From the NCBI GenBank assembly GCA_002438565.1, contig DJPN01000032.1, forward strand, positions 1 to 16,908: a stretch of DNA of 16,908 nucleotides, written 5' to 3'. Under the pieces are notes generated by a model. The model was not told the DNA's origin and searched no databases. It was given only the letters and a program-made list of their open reading frames with translations. The position numbers were made by a program, and so were the translations under genes. This DNA comes from Alphaproteobacteria bacterium UBA6411 (GTDB lineage Bacteria; Pseudomonadota; Alphaproteobacteria; CAAGCB01; CAG-977). Below are positions 1-7,496 of the stretch, in pieces. How positions within the stretch are numbered: the first letter of the stretch is position 1; each line of letters opens with the position of its first letter.

Positions 1-264
1 GATGACGAATATGGGGAGTCCCGACAGGGGCGAGGAAATCCATTGACTCCGCTTTTGCTTCAGTATCCTGCAAATGGATCACTTCGTCGGGCTAACGCCC
101 TTCTCGTGATGACGAAAACGGGAAGATCCGTCATTGCGCGGAGCGTCAGCGACAACGCAATCCACTGACTCCGCCTTTGCGGTCGGCATCCTGCAAATGG
201 ATCACCGCGTCGCGGTTTTACCGCTCCTCGTGATGACGAATATGGGGAGTCCCGGCAGGGAGCG
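1..264. repeat. Non-coding array of REP-like palindromic repeats in alternating orientation
   Basis: No gene is supported here. The stretch holds about two tandem copies of a unit of roughly 107-124 bp. 'gatgacga' recurs at 1, 108 and 232, 'tgactccgc' at 44 and 166, and 'tgcaaatggatcac' at 69 and 192. Inside are imperfect palindromes: 73-115 and 196-239 run from tggatcac to gtgatgacga, while 130-163 runs in the opposite sense, from gtcattgcg to cgcaatcca. The general form TGGAT(T/C)...ATGACG resembles dispersed palindromic elements found in many proteobacterial genomes. The array continues off the left edge. Confidence 0.75.
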
Positions 265-265
265 A

Positions 266-300
266 AAATCCCGTGACAAGCATGGACCTGCACGGGATTT
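266..300 (-). terminator. Intrinsic terminator of secA
   Basis: Perfect 10-bp arms aaatcccgtg (266-275) and cacgggattt (291-300) flank a 15-nt loop. The hairpin begins 4 nt after the secA stop codon. On the minus strand it ends in a short T run (ATTTTCG) and runs directly into the palindromic repeat array. Confidence 0.75.
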
Positions 301-304
301 GTTA

Positions 305-3034
305 TCAGTTCAAAGCCCCGTGGCAGTGCTTGTATTTCTTTCCCGAACCGCACGGGCAGGGGGCGTTGCGCGACACTTTGCCCCATGTCGACGGATCTTT
401 CGGATCGATTTCGTCGGCTTTGGTATAGCGGAACGGGCTGTTTTCCAGCTGTTCCGTTTCCTGCTGCGGACGGTTGCCGAACGCGTCGGCCGGTTCTTCG
501 TGCAATTCGGTCGTTTCCTGCTGTTGACGGCGGCGTTCGGCTATCGCTTCCACCGTTTCGGGGGCAAGTTCGACATGCATCAAAAACCGCGTTACCTGTT
601 CGCGCATGTTGCCGATCATCGAACTGAACAGGTAGAAAGCTTCTTTCTTGTATTCGTTCAAGGGGTCTTTTTGTCCGTAAGCGCGCAGAACAATCGTGTG
701 GCGCATGTATTCCAGCGTCTGCAGATGTTCTTTCCACAGCTGATCCAGCACCTGCAAAGTGATGTTCTTTTCCAGCATGTTAATCAGCTCGTCGCCGAAA
801 TCCTGCCGCTTGCGCGCCATTTTTTCATTTGCCGCCTGCATGATTTTGTCGGTAATCGCTTCCGTTCCCAGTCCTTCCTCTATCCAAGAATCGACGGGCA
901 GATTCAGCGCCATCGTGCGGTCCAGTTCTTCTTTCAATCCCGCGATGTTCCAGTCTTCCGCCGCCATGTCTTCGGGCGTATAGGTCGCCGTAATCGCATT
1001 GACGACTTCGGCGCGCATGTCTTCGACCGTGTCGGAAATCGTGTCCGCCATCATCAGTTCTTTGCGCTGTTCGTAAATGACTTTGCGCTGGTCGTTCATG
1101 ACGTTGTCGTACTTCAGCAGGTTTTTGCGGATGTCAAAGTTGCGGGCTTCAACCTTTTCCTGCGATTTTTGCAAAGTTCTGGAAATCCAAGGGCTGGAAA
1201 TGACGTCCGTTTCCTCCAGTCCGCCCAGCGGCTTCAGGAATTTTTCGATTCTGTCCGCGCCGAAAATGCGCAACAGGTCGTCCTGCAGGCACAGGAAGAA
1301 TTTGGACGCGCCGGGGTCGCCCTGACGTCCCGAACGGCCGCGCAGCTGGTTGTCGATGCGGCGGCTTTCGTGGCGTTCCGTGCCGATGACGAACAGACCG
1401 CCCGCTTTCATGGCGATTTCCTTGCCCGTTTCGATTTCACGCTTGATTTCCTCAATGCGTTTTTCGCGTTCGGCGGGATCGGTAACGTCCGCCAGTTCCT
1501 GCGCCACGCGCATGTCAAGGTTGCCGCCCAGCTGAATGTCCGTGCCGCGTCCCGCCATGTTCGTCGCAATCGTAATCGCGCCAGGCATGCCTGCTTGGGC
1601 GATGATGTACGCTTCCTGTTCGTGGTGGCGTGCGTTCAAAACGTTGAATTTCAGTTTTGTTTCCTTTTTCAATCGTTCCGCCAGCTGTTCCGATTTTTCA
1701 ATCGACGTTGTGCCGACCAAAACAGGCTGCTGACGGTCGTGACATTCTTGAATCAATTTGATGACGGCGGAAAGCTTTTGTTCTTCTTTCCAATAAATCT
1801 CGTCTTGATAGTCGATGCGGATGACGGGGCGGTTTGTCGGAATGTCGATAACGTCCAAGTTGTAGATTTCGCCGAATTCCGCCGCTTCGGTCATTGCCGT
1901 GCCCGTCATGCCCGCCAGTTTCGGATACAGGCGGAAATAGTTCTGGAACGTAATCGACGCCAGCGTTTGGTTTTCGGGCTGGATTTTGACGTGCTCCTTG
2001 GCTTCCAAAGCCTGGTGCAAGCCGTCGGAATAGCGGCGTCCTTCCATCATGCGGCCGGTGAATTCGTCGATGATGACAACCTGTCCGTTGCGGACGATGT
2101 AGTCCACATCGCGCTGGAACAGCTTGTGCGCTTTTAACGCTTGGTCGACATAGTGAATAACCGGCGTGTTGATTGCGTCGTACATCGCGCCTTGAATCAA
2201 GCCCGCTTCCTGCAGCAGTTCTTCCATGTAAAGCGTGCCGGATTCCGTTAGGGACACCGTGCGCTGTTTTTCATCCTTTTCGTAATGTTCGGGGCGCAGC
2301 ATGGGAATCAGCTTGTCGATTTGGATGTATTTTTCCGACGAATCTTCGGCTTGTCCCGAAATAATCAGCGGCGTGCGCGCTTCGTCGATTAAAATGGAGT
2401 CCACTTCGTCAACGATGGCGAAGTTAAACGGACGCTGCACCATTTCATCAATGGAATACTTCATGTTGTCGCGCAGGTAGTCAAAGCCGAATTCGTTGTT
2501 CGTGCCGTAAGTGATGTCGCAAGCGTAAGCCGCGCGGCGTTCCTCGTCCGTCAAGCCGTGGACGATTGCCCCGACGCTCAACCCCAAAAAGCGGTAAATC
2601 TGCCCCATCCAGTCAGAGTCGCGTTTTGCCAGATAGTCGTTGACGGTAACGACGTGAACGCCTTTGCCCGTCAGCGCGTTCAGATACACCGCCAAAGTCG
2701 CAACCAGCGTTTTGCCTTCGCCCGTTCGCATTTCCGCGATTTGTCCGCGGTGCAAAACGATGCCGCCGATAAGCTGAACGTCGAAATGCCGCTGTCCTAT
2801 GGTGCGTTTGGCGGCTTCGCGGATTGTGGCGAACGCGTCGGGCAGGATGTCGTCCAGCGTTTCACCGTCCGCCAAGCGTTTTTTCAGCATCAGCGTGCGG
2901 GCTTTCAATTCTTCGTCCGAAAGGGGAGCGATTTCGGGTTCCAGCGCGTTGATTTTCGCGACGGTTTTTCTTAATCCCTTGACATAGCGTTCGTTCGCGC
3001 TGCCAAAGACTTTACGCATCAAAGAGCCAATCAT
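305..3034 (-). CDS. secA: Preprotein translocase ATPase SecA
   Basis: SecA is the peripheral ATPase motor that drives unfolded preproteins through the SecYEG channel. The 909-aa product has Walker A GEGKT at residues 105-109, a DEVDSILIDEARTPL segment (about 209-222) covering the DEAD-type Walker B, a second RecA-like domain with AGRGTD and a QLRGRSGRQGD motif, and a C-terminal SEC-C zinc motif (C893, C895, C904, H905) that in the family binds SecB and lipid. The start is set at 3034 because AAGGGG lies 6 nt upstream. An in-frame ATC/ATG extension to 3106 is possible but would translate promoter-like sequence and has no family counterpart. The gene is divergent from the prolyl isomerase gene at 3181, an arrangement common in alphaproteobacteria. 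Length and motifs are complete. Confidence 0.98.
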   Translation of the reverse strand: MIGSLMRKVFGSANERYVKGLRKTVAKINALEPEIAPLSDEELKARTLMLKKRLADGETLDDILPDAFATIREAAKRTIGQRHFDVQLIGGIVLHRGQIAEMRTGEGKTLVATLAVYLNALTGKGVHVVTVNDYLAKRDSDWMGQIYRFLGLSVGAIVHGLTDEERRAAYACDITYGTNNEFGFDYLRDNMKYSIDEMVQRPFNFAIVDEVDSILIDEARTPLIISGQAEDSSEKYIQIDKLIPMLRPEHYEKDEKQRTVSLTESGTLYMEELLQEAGLIQGAMYDAINTPVIHYVDQALKAHKLFQRDVDYIVRNGQVVIIDEFTGRMMEGRRYSDGLHQALEAKEHVKIQPENQTLASITFQNYFRLYPKLAGMTGTAMTEAAEFGEIYNLDVIDIPTNRPVIRIDYQDEIYWKEEQKLSAVIKLIQECHDRQQPVLVGTTSIEKSEQLAERLKKETKLKFNVLNARHHEQEAYIIAQAGMPGAITIATNMAGRGTDIQLGGNLDMRVAQELADVTDPAEREKRIEEIKREIETGKEIAMKAGGLFVIGTERHESRRIDNQLRGRSGRQGDPGASKFFLCLQDDLLRIFGADRIEKFLKPLGGLEETDVISSPWISRTLQKSQEKVEARNFDIRKNLLKYDNVMNDQRKVIYEQRKELMMADTISDTVEDMRAEVVNAITATYTPEDMAAEDWNIAGLKEELDRTMALNLPVDSWIEEGLGTEAITDKIMQAANEKMARKRQDFGDELINMLEKNITLQVLDQLWKEHLQTLEYMRHTIVLRAYGQKDPLNEYKKEAFYLFSSMIGNMREQVTRFLMHVELAPETVEAIAERRRQQQETTELHEEPADAFGNRPQQETEQLENSPFRYTKADEIDPKDPSTWGKVSRNAPCPCGSGKKYKHCHGALN

Positions 3035-3073
3035 TTCAATCCCCTTAATATATAATAGAGTAAGAATCATCCT

Positions 3074-3102
3074 ACTTAACCCCATTGGGCGCGGGCTGTC
3101 AA
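3074..3102 (-). promoter_or_regulatory. Candidate secA promoter
   Basis: On the minus strand, a perfect -35 TTGACA (3097-3102) is followed after 17 bp by TTAAGT (3074-3079), a weak -10. An AT-rich TATTAT lies closer to the gene (3052-3057) but would put the transcription start on the ribosome-binding site. The -35 is convincing; the -10 is uncertain. Confidence 0.4.
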
Positions 3103-3119
3103 TCATCTTATTTTATTGC

Positions 3120-3148
3120 TTTACCAAAAAGCTAAAGGCGGCTATGAT
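3120..3148 (+). promoter_or_regulatory. Candidate promoter of the prolyl isomerase gene
   Basis: TTTACC (3120-3125), a 17-bp spacer, then TATGAT (3143-3148) fit a housekeeping promoter, with the start site near 3155. The ribosome-binding site AAGGTGG (3171-3177) precedes the ATG at 3181. The divergent secA promoter candidate lies 18 bp away. Confidence 0.5.
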
Positions 3149-3180
3149 ATTGAAAAGTTTTTTTATTGGAAAGGTGGAAC

Positions 3181-4020
3181 ATGAATAAAACCCTTAAATT
3201 GACAGCATTGCTTTTAATGCTGTCCGCGAACGCAAACGCCGCCGACAAAAAGGCGGACGCCGACTTTGTCGTTGCGACGGTCAACGGAACGAAAATCATG
3301 CTGTCCGAAGTGCGGGATGTCAAAGAAAACTCGAACCCGCAGCTGGCGGCTTTGCCGATGAACGCCGTGTACGATCCTTTGTTGGAAAATCTGGTTGACA
3401 TGACCATTATTTCGGATGCGGCCAAGGCTGATAAAGTGCAGAATTCCGCCGAATTCAAAAAAATGATGAAAAGCGTCGAAAAACAGCTGCTGGCGCGCCT
3501 GTATTTGGAACAGCAGGCCAAAAAAATGCAGACCAAAGCCAAGCTGATGGAAATGTATGAACAGTACAAGCGCAACAATCCCCCGCAAGAGGAAATGTCC
3601 GCCGCGCACATCTTGCTGAAAACGGAAAAAGAAGCCAAAGACGTCATCAAACAGCTGGAAAAAGGCGCCGATTTCGCCGAATTGGCCAACAAGGTATCCG
3701 AAAACAAAGGGCTTGAAGGCGGAGATTTGGGATATTTCACCCGCGAACTGATGGTGCCCGAGTTTTCCGAAGCCGCTTTCCGCATGAAAGAAGGCGAGAT
3801 TTCCAAAATACCCGTCAAAACGCAGTTTGGCTGGCACGTTATCAAAGCGGGCCCCCGCCGTTTGACGGAAGTTCCGAGCTTTGACGAAATGGAAAAGGAA
3901 CTGACGCAGACTCAAGCCTCTCAAGCGGTGGAAGAAATCGTTTCCGGCTTGCGCAAAAAAGCGAAAATCGAACGCGTTCCCGTTTCATTTGACGCCAAAG
4001 GCAATGTCGTCGCAAAATAA
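3181..4020 (+). CDS. Periplasmic peptidyl-prolyl cis-trans isomerase, SurA/PrsA parvulin type
   Basis: This 279-aa protein is a secreted folding catalyst that should isomerise X-Pro bonds in exported proteins, probably including outer-membrane proteins. Residues 1-20 form a Sec signal peptide (MNKTL, a hydrophobic core, SANANA) with likely cleavage before ADKK. An N-terminal helical chaperone-like region covers about 25-135. A parvulin rotamase domain follows at about 138-224, with AAHILL (H143), GGDLGYF (180-186) and FGWHVIK (216-222). The ATG at 3181 is chosen because AAGGTGG sits 3 nt upstream and it gives a clean signal peptide; a TTG at 3166 in the same frame does not. It lacks the second parvulin domain of enterobacterial SurA. 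Divergence from secA suggests a shared export role. The exact subfamily name cannot be fixed from sequence. Confidence 0.9.
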   Translation: MNKTLKLTALLLMLSANANAADKKADADFVVATVNGTKIMLSEVRDVKENSNPQLAALPMNAVYDPLLENLVDMTIISDAAKADKVQNSAEFKKMMKSVEKQLLARLYLEQQAKKMQTKAKLMEMYEQYKRNNPPQEEMSAAHILLKTEKEAKDVIKQLEKGADFAELANKVSENKGLEGGDLGYFTRELMVPEFSEAAFRMKEGEISKIPVKTQFGWHVIKAGPRRLTEVPSFDEMEKELTQTQASQAVEEIVSGLRKKAKIERVPVSFDAKGNVVAK

Positions 4021-4034
4021 AACTTGTCAAACCG

Positions 4035-4069
4035 AAAAAATCCCGCCGTTAAATGCCGGCGGGATTTTT
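4035..4069 (+). terminator. Intrinsic terminator of the prolyl isomerase gene
   Basis: Stem tcccgccg (4041-4048) / cggcggga (4057-4064) with an 8-nt loop, extended by A and T runs on both sides (aaaaaa and ttttt), starting 14 nt after the stop codon. The symmetric A/T flanks could let it work in both directions. Confidence 0.85.
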
Positions 4070-4087
4070 GTATGCTTTGGAAAAGGC

Positions 4088-4126
4088 AAAAAAAGTGCCG
4101 CCGCACTTAGGGGAAAAGGCGGCGGC
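4088..4126 (-). terminator. Intrinsic terminator of the fadL-like gene
   Basis: Read on the minus strand, GCCGCCG (4120-4126) pairs with CGGCGGC (4097-4103) around a 16-nt loop. After two further bases comes a run of seven T (4088-4094). It lies about 35 nt after the stop at 4160 and stops transcription before the convergent prolyl isomerase gene. Confidence 0.75.
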
Positions 4127-4159
4127 TTTCAGATTCCTTTAAGGGGTTGGAGGACGCAA

Positions 4160-5434
4160 TTAGGGGGTTGCGTCAAAGGAATACTGAACTTGCAAACCCA
4201 ACACGTGGGCTGTTGTTTGATACTTGGCGTCAATTCGCTGCAAAGAACCGATAGGCGTTTGAGCCGGATTGTTGCTCATGTTGTGACGGTCGTTGTGAAC
4301 CGAATAATGCGGCAGGTACAGGAACATGTATCCCATATCGAACGTCCAAGCGCTTTTCTTGTAACTGGCACCGACGGCGAATTCCCAACGGTCGTTGTCG
4401 GCAATCGCGGTCGTGCGTTCGCGCGAATTGGGAACAGGGCTTTCGTCGAAACCGATGCCCGTGCGGAACGTCCAGTTTTCGGAATGATAATAATCCATGC
4501 CGAGGCTGATGTCCCAAGTGTTTTTCCAACGCTGGGCGACTTCGACGGGCGAACGGAGGTTTTTAATCCGCAACGCGTCAAACCGCGTCCAACGCGTCCA
4601 TTTCGCGCCCGCGCTCAAACCGATTTTATCATTCAATTTGTGGAACGCGGACAGGGAAACCAGTTCGGGGGCGTCCATCGGCAGTTTCGCGTCGTAAGTT
4701 CCTGCCAGCATGGGGAAATCTTTGGCAAAGTCAAAGTCGCCTTTGATTTGATGTTGGGAACGCGAACGGTATGCAATGCCCGCGCGGGTGTTTTTGGTGA
4801 ATTCGTACATTGCGCCGACGTTCAAACCCCATCCCCAGTCTTCCAAGTCGAACTCGTTGTAAAAACGCGCTTTCGGATTGGTCGGGGAAACGGGGGCGGT
4901 TGACGTCAAATCGACATTTGCATTGCGGGCGAAGACGCCGAAACCCAAAGACAGCTTATCGGTCGCTTTGACGGCAACGGCGGTTGAATAGTCGATAACG
5001 GACAATTCGGAATCAACGCCGTGATCCGTACCGACCCAGCTCATCGGATATTCAATCGCCAGACCGAACGGGACGTAAACGCCGAAACCGACGGCGACGC
5101 GGTCGTTGACCTTGTATTGCGCAAAAAAGTTCGGAACGGCGGTCGTAACGTCAACGTTCGTCGAATCGGCAACACCGCGATAAACACCGTTGACATCCGA
5201 ATGTAAATTGATGACGGAAATGCCCGCCTGCACGCCGGATCCGCCCAAAGTCATCCCCGCAGGGTTGTACGCCAAAGCGGAATAATCGTCGCCGACAACG
5301 CCGCCGCCCGCATATGCTCTGCCCAAACCGGCAACACTGAAATCGTTTAACTGCCAGCCCGAAGCGTTGGCGGATGTGGATGCGCAAACGCCCGTCAGAG
5401 CCAGCGCAAAAATTTTTGATGTGTTTTTAGCCAT
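4160..5434 (-). CDS. FadL/OmpP1-family outer-membrane transport protein
   Basis: FadL-family proteins are 14-stranded outer-membrane beta-barrels that take up long-chain fatty acids or other hydrophobic compounds such as aromatics. The 424-aa product has a Sec signal peptide (MAKNTSKIF, hydrophobic core, STSANA; cleavage likely after A24). Next comes the family's N-terminal hatch: GWQLNDFSVAGLGRAYAGGG, then DDYSALAYNPAGM with the NPA motif. The rest is rich in alternating aromatic strands and ends QYSF plus four residues, near the usual barrel-closing aromatic. The start at 5434 is preferred over 5455 because AAGGAT lies about 7 nt upstream and it gives a proper signal peptide. The start overlaps the upstream TetR-type gene by 8 nt (ATGGCTAA), so the two are co-transcribed and probably translationally coupled. 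The substrate is unknown; solvent or fatty-acid response is a guess from context. Confidence 0.9.
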   Translation of the reverse strand: MAKNTSKIFALALTGVCASTSANASGWQLNDFSVAGLGRAYAGGGVVGDDYSALAYNPAGMTLGGSGVQAGISVINLHSDVNGVYRGVADSTNVDVTTAVPNFFAQYKVNDRVAVGFGVYVPFGLAIEYPMSWVGTDHGVDSELSVIDYSTAVAVKATDKLSLGFGVFARNANVDLTSTAPVSPTNPKARFYNEFDLEDWGWGLNVGAMYEFTKNTRAGIAYRSRSQHQIKGDFDFAKDFPMLAGTYDAKLPMDAPELVSLSAFHKLNDKIGLSAGAKWTRWTRFDALRIKNLRSPVEVAQRWKNTWDISLGMDYYHSENWTFRTGIGFDESPVPNSRERTTAIADNDRWEFAVGASYKKSAWTFDMGYMFLYLPHYSVHNDRHNMSNNPAQTPIGSLQRIDAKYQTTAHVLGLQVQYSFDATP

Positions 5435-6101
5435 CGGTTTTATCCTTGGTTTCATTTCTGTAAAGGGCGATAATCGAACGTGTTTGTTTAATCATCAAAG
5501 AAATCAGTTTGTCGATTTCCTTTTCCCCGTAATCGGTCCAATGAACATGTTTCAAAACGGTTTGTTTGCGGACTTTGAACGAAAACAGCGATGCGAACAG
5601 CGGAAATGTGTAGAGGGTGATTTCCTCAATCGTCGCTTTGTCCGACGCGGCGGTCGCTTTGATAATCAAATCCGCGAAAATTTTATGAATCGGGAAAATC
5701 AAACCTTCGTACAGGGTCGAAAACGCTTCGCCGGGGTTGGCGTATTCGTGCAGAAACACGGTAACCGCTTCGTCGGGCAGCTGTGTCGAATACAGCAGTT
5801 TCCCCAACGATTTCAAGATGCCGCACAAAGCCGTTTCCGCCTGTTCGGGCGTTGAATTTTTGTCGCTTAATACCGCAACGGCCGATTCAATCGTTTCATC
5901 AACCACCGCCCGAACACCGTGAACGATGTTTTCCAAAACGGCGCGGTACAGCCCTTGTTTGCCGCCGAAATAATAGGCGATTGCGGAAATATTCACGTCG
6001 GCGGCGCGGGCGATTTCACGGGTCGATGTTTCCGTGTACCCCTTGTCGGCGAAAACGGCGGTCGCCTTTTCCAACAAACGTTCTTTTGAATCCGTGGGCA
6101 T
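5427..6101 (-). CDS. TetR-family regulator with CerR-like C-terminal domain
   Basis: The 224-aa product starts with a TetR-type DNA-binding domain: KERLLEKATAVFADKGYTETSTREIARAADVN, then the recognition helix region ISAIAYYFGGKQGLYRAV (about 38-55). The helical C-terminal part resembles the CerR/DUF1956 ligand-binding domain, but no ligand can be inferred. ATG at 6101 is preceded by AAGGAC about 11 nt upstream. The stop codon lies inside the first codons of the FadL-type porin gene, so the pair is a regulator-transporter operon and the regulator probably represses it and itself. Upstream (6138-6175) is AT-rich with TTGATT/TTGACT and TATGAT/GATAAA elements, but no spacing is ideal and no clear operator palindrome was found. 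The 96-bp gap to the preceding iron-sulfur gene leaves readthrough possible. Confidence 0.88.
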   Translation of the reverse strand: MPTDSKERLLEKATAVFADKGYTETSTREIARAADVNISAIAYYFGGKQGLYRAVLENIVHGVRAVVDETIESAVAVLSDKNSTPEQAETALCGILKSLGKLLYSTQLPDEAVTVFLHEYANPGEAFSTLYEGLIFPIHKIFADLIIKATAASDKATIEEITLYTFPLFASLFSFKVRKQTVLKHVHWTDYGEKEIDKLISLMIKQTRSIIALYRNETKDKTDG

Positions 6102-6197
6102 CGAAAGAGCTGTCCTTTTGTTTAACGAAACATCGCCACTTTATCATAAAAAAATCAAAAGTCAATCAATCGTTTGAATTTTTTTTTGTAAAGGGAG

Positions 6198-7481
6198 CTA
6201 ACCGTTCAAACGGCGTTGTTCTTCAACGGGTTGAACGGTTATCGCCTTGACGGGACAGGCGGTTTTGCATGCGCCGCAGCCGATGCACAGGTCGGAATCG
6301 AAGCGGGGAAAGTCCTCGAACCGTTCCTTTTTAACCGCGTGTTTCGGACATTTCATCACGCACAGTCCGCATTTGACGCATTTCGATTCGTCGACGCTTG
6401 CCAATCCGATTTGGGTGCGCTGTTTGTCGGACAGGCTCAAGCGGCGAATTGCGCCCGACGGGCAGACGTCGCCGCATTTATGGCAGTCGAACGCACAAAA
6501 GCTTTCTGCAAAATCGATATGCACGGCGGGATAATCCGAATCGGCTTTTTTCAAAATTTTCATCGGGCAGTTTTGAACACACAGATTGCAGTTCAAACAG
6601 CGGTTTGCGAACCGTTGCGCGTCGCGCGCGCCCGCGGGAACGATGACGTTTTTGACTTTGGCGGCGATTTTTTGGCTCACAACCGCGCCGCTTTTGAACG
6701 CCAGAACGGCGAAAGCCGCCAATCCCGCCCCGCCCAGCAGCATTTTGCGGCGGCTTTCGTTCATCGCCAGCGGATAGGCGGGAATCCTGCCGAACCGAAT
6801 TCCGCCGCGGCGGCACGCCCCCATGCAGTCAAAGCATTTGATGCAGGTTTCATTGTCAACTTTTTTGTTTTTAAAATCGATGCTTCCCGTCGGACACTTT
6901 GCGGCGCACAGTCCGCAGGAAACGCATTTGCGGTTGTCGATGCCGACTTGGAAAACCGAATGTTTGGCAATCACTCCCAGCACCGCCCCGACGGGGCAGA
7001 TGTGGACGCAGAAAAAACGTTTGCCGAACGCGACGAACAACGCCAGAACAACCGCTGCCCCGATGCCCAGATATGCGCCGCTTGCCGCCGAACCGAACAG
7101 GGTGTAGGGATCGATATAGCGCGCGGCCGCCGCCGATCCGCCGATTAAAACGCCGAACACCAAAGCGGCAAGGACGTATTTGAACGGATTGCTTTTGCGC
7201 ACGGGAATTTTGCGGCGGAACAGCATGCCGAACAGTTCTTGCGCCAATCCGAGGGGACACAGCGTCGAACAGTAGATTCTGCCGAACAACAGCGTCAAAA
7301 CGACGATGCCCGCGAACAGGCAGGCGGCAAATACCGTGCCGTCCAAAACCGCCCTTTGCAAAGCGGCGGTGAATTGAACGTCAAGTATTCTGACGGGGTA
7401 GTCCTTGCCCGAAAACAGCAGAACAACAGCGCTCAAGACAACCAACGCAACAACAAAACGCAGGTATTTCAAAGCTTTCAT
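6198..7481 (-). CDS. NapH-NapG-like membrane polyferredoxin with internal twin-arginine segment
   Basis: Predicted inner-membrane electron carrier of 427 aa. Hydrophobic segments lie at about 3-23, 48-68, 100-120 and 135-153, with CxxxCP motifs at C71/C75 and C158/C162, as in NapH/MauN-type quinol dehydrogenase subunits. Two ferredoxin clusters follow (C186-C189-C192-C196 and C213-C216-C219-C223). At 244-264 there is a second, internal Tat-like segment (SRRKMLLGGAGLAAFAVLA). After it come four more four-cysteine sites: 295/298/301/305, 329/333/336/340, 368/371/374/378 and 399/402/405/409. NapG is normally a separate Tat-exported protein, so this looks like NapH and NapG joined in one chain. 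AAGGAG lies about 9 nt upstream of the ATG. It is the last gene of the lar operon, 15 nt after the transporter. Topology and redox partner are inferred; an unrelated polyferredoxin role is possible. Confidence 0.85.
   Translation of the reverse strand: MKALKYLRFVVALVVLSAVVLLFSGKDYPVRILDVQFTAALQRAVLDGTVFAACLFAGIVVLTLLFGRIYCSTLCPLGLAQELFGMLFRRKIPVRKSNPFKYVLAALVFGVLIGGSAAAARYIDPYTLFGSAASGAYLGIGAAVVLALFVAFGKRFFCVHICPVGAVLGVIAKHSVFQVGIDNRKCVSCGLCAAKCPTGSIDFKNKKVDNETCIKCFDCMGACRRGGIRFGRIPAYPLAMNESRRKMLLGGAGLAAFAVLAFKSGAVVSQKIAAKVKNVIVPAGARDAQRFANRCLNCNLCVQNCPMKILKKADSDYPAVHIDFAESFCAFDCHKCGDVCPSGAIRRLSLSDKQRTQIGLASVDESKCVKCGLCVMKCPKHAVKKERFEDFPRFDSDLCIGCGACKTACPVKAITVQPVEEQRRLNG
6199..6241 (-). terminator. 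Strong nested hairpin over the 3' end of the iron-sulfur gene (weak terminator candidate)
   Basis: Perfect 11-bp outer arms taaccgttcaa (6199-6209) and ttgaacggtta (6231-6241) enclose a second stem cgttg (6214-6218) / caacg (6224-6228) with a ttctt loop. On the transcribed strand it covers the last codons and stop of the iron-sulfur gene and is followed by GCTCCCTTTACAAAA, with no real T run. It may end or stabilise the six-gene transcript, but it is not a textbook terminator. Confidence 0.4.
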
Positions 7482-7496
7482 GACAGCCGCTCCTTT

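Noticed and set aside
134..2137. Long plus-strand open frame of 667 codons opposite secA.
   Set aside because: It lies antisense to a clear SecA gene, is unusually rich in Phe, Arg, Val and Gln as expected for a mirrored frame, and has no domain or ribosome-binding site.
3035..3106. N-terminal extension of SecA by 24 residues.
   Set aside because: A good ribosome-binding site (AAGGGG) precedes the ATG at 3034, where SecA proteins normally start, and the extension overlaps promoter-like sequence.
6120..6131. gtttaacgaaac as a TetR operator upstream of the regulator gene.
   Set aside because: Only 4-bp arms are symmetric; too weak to support an operator.
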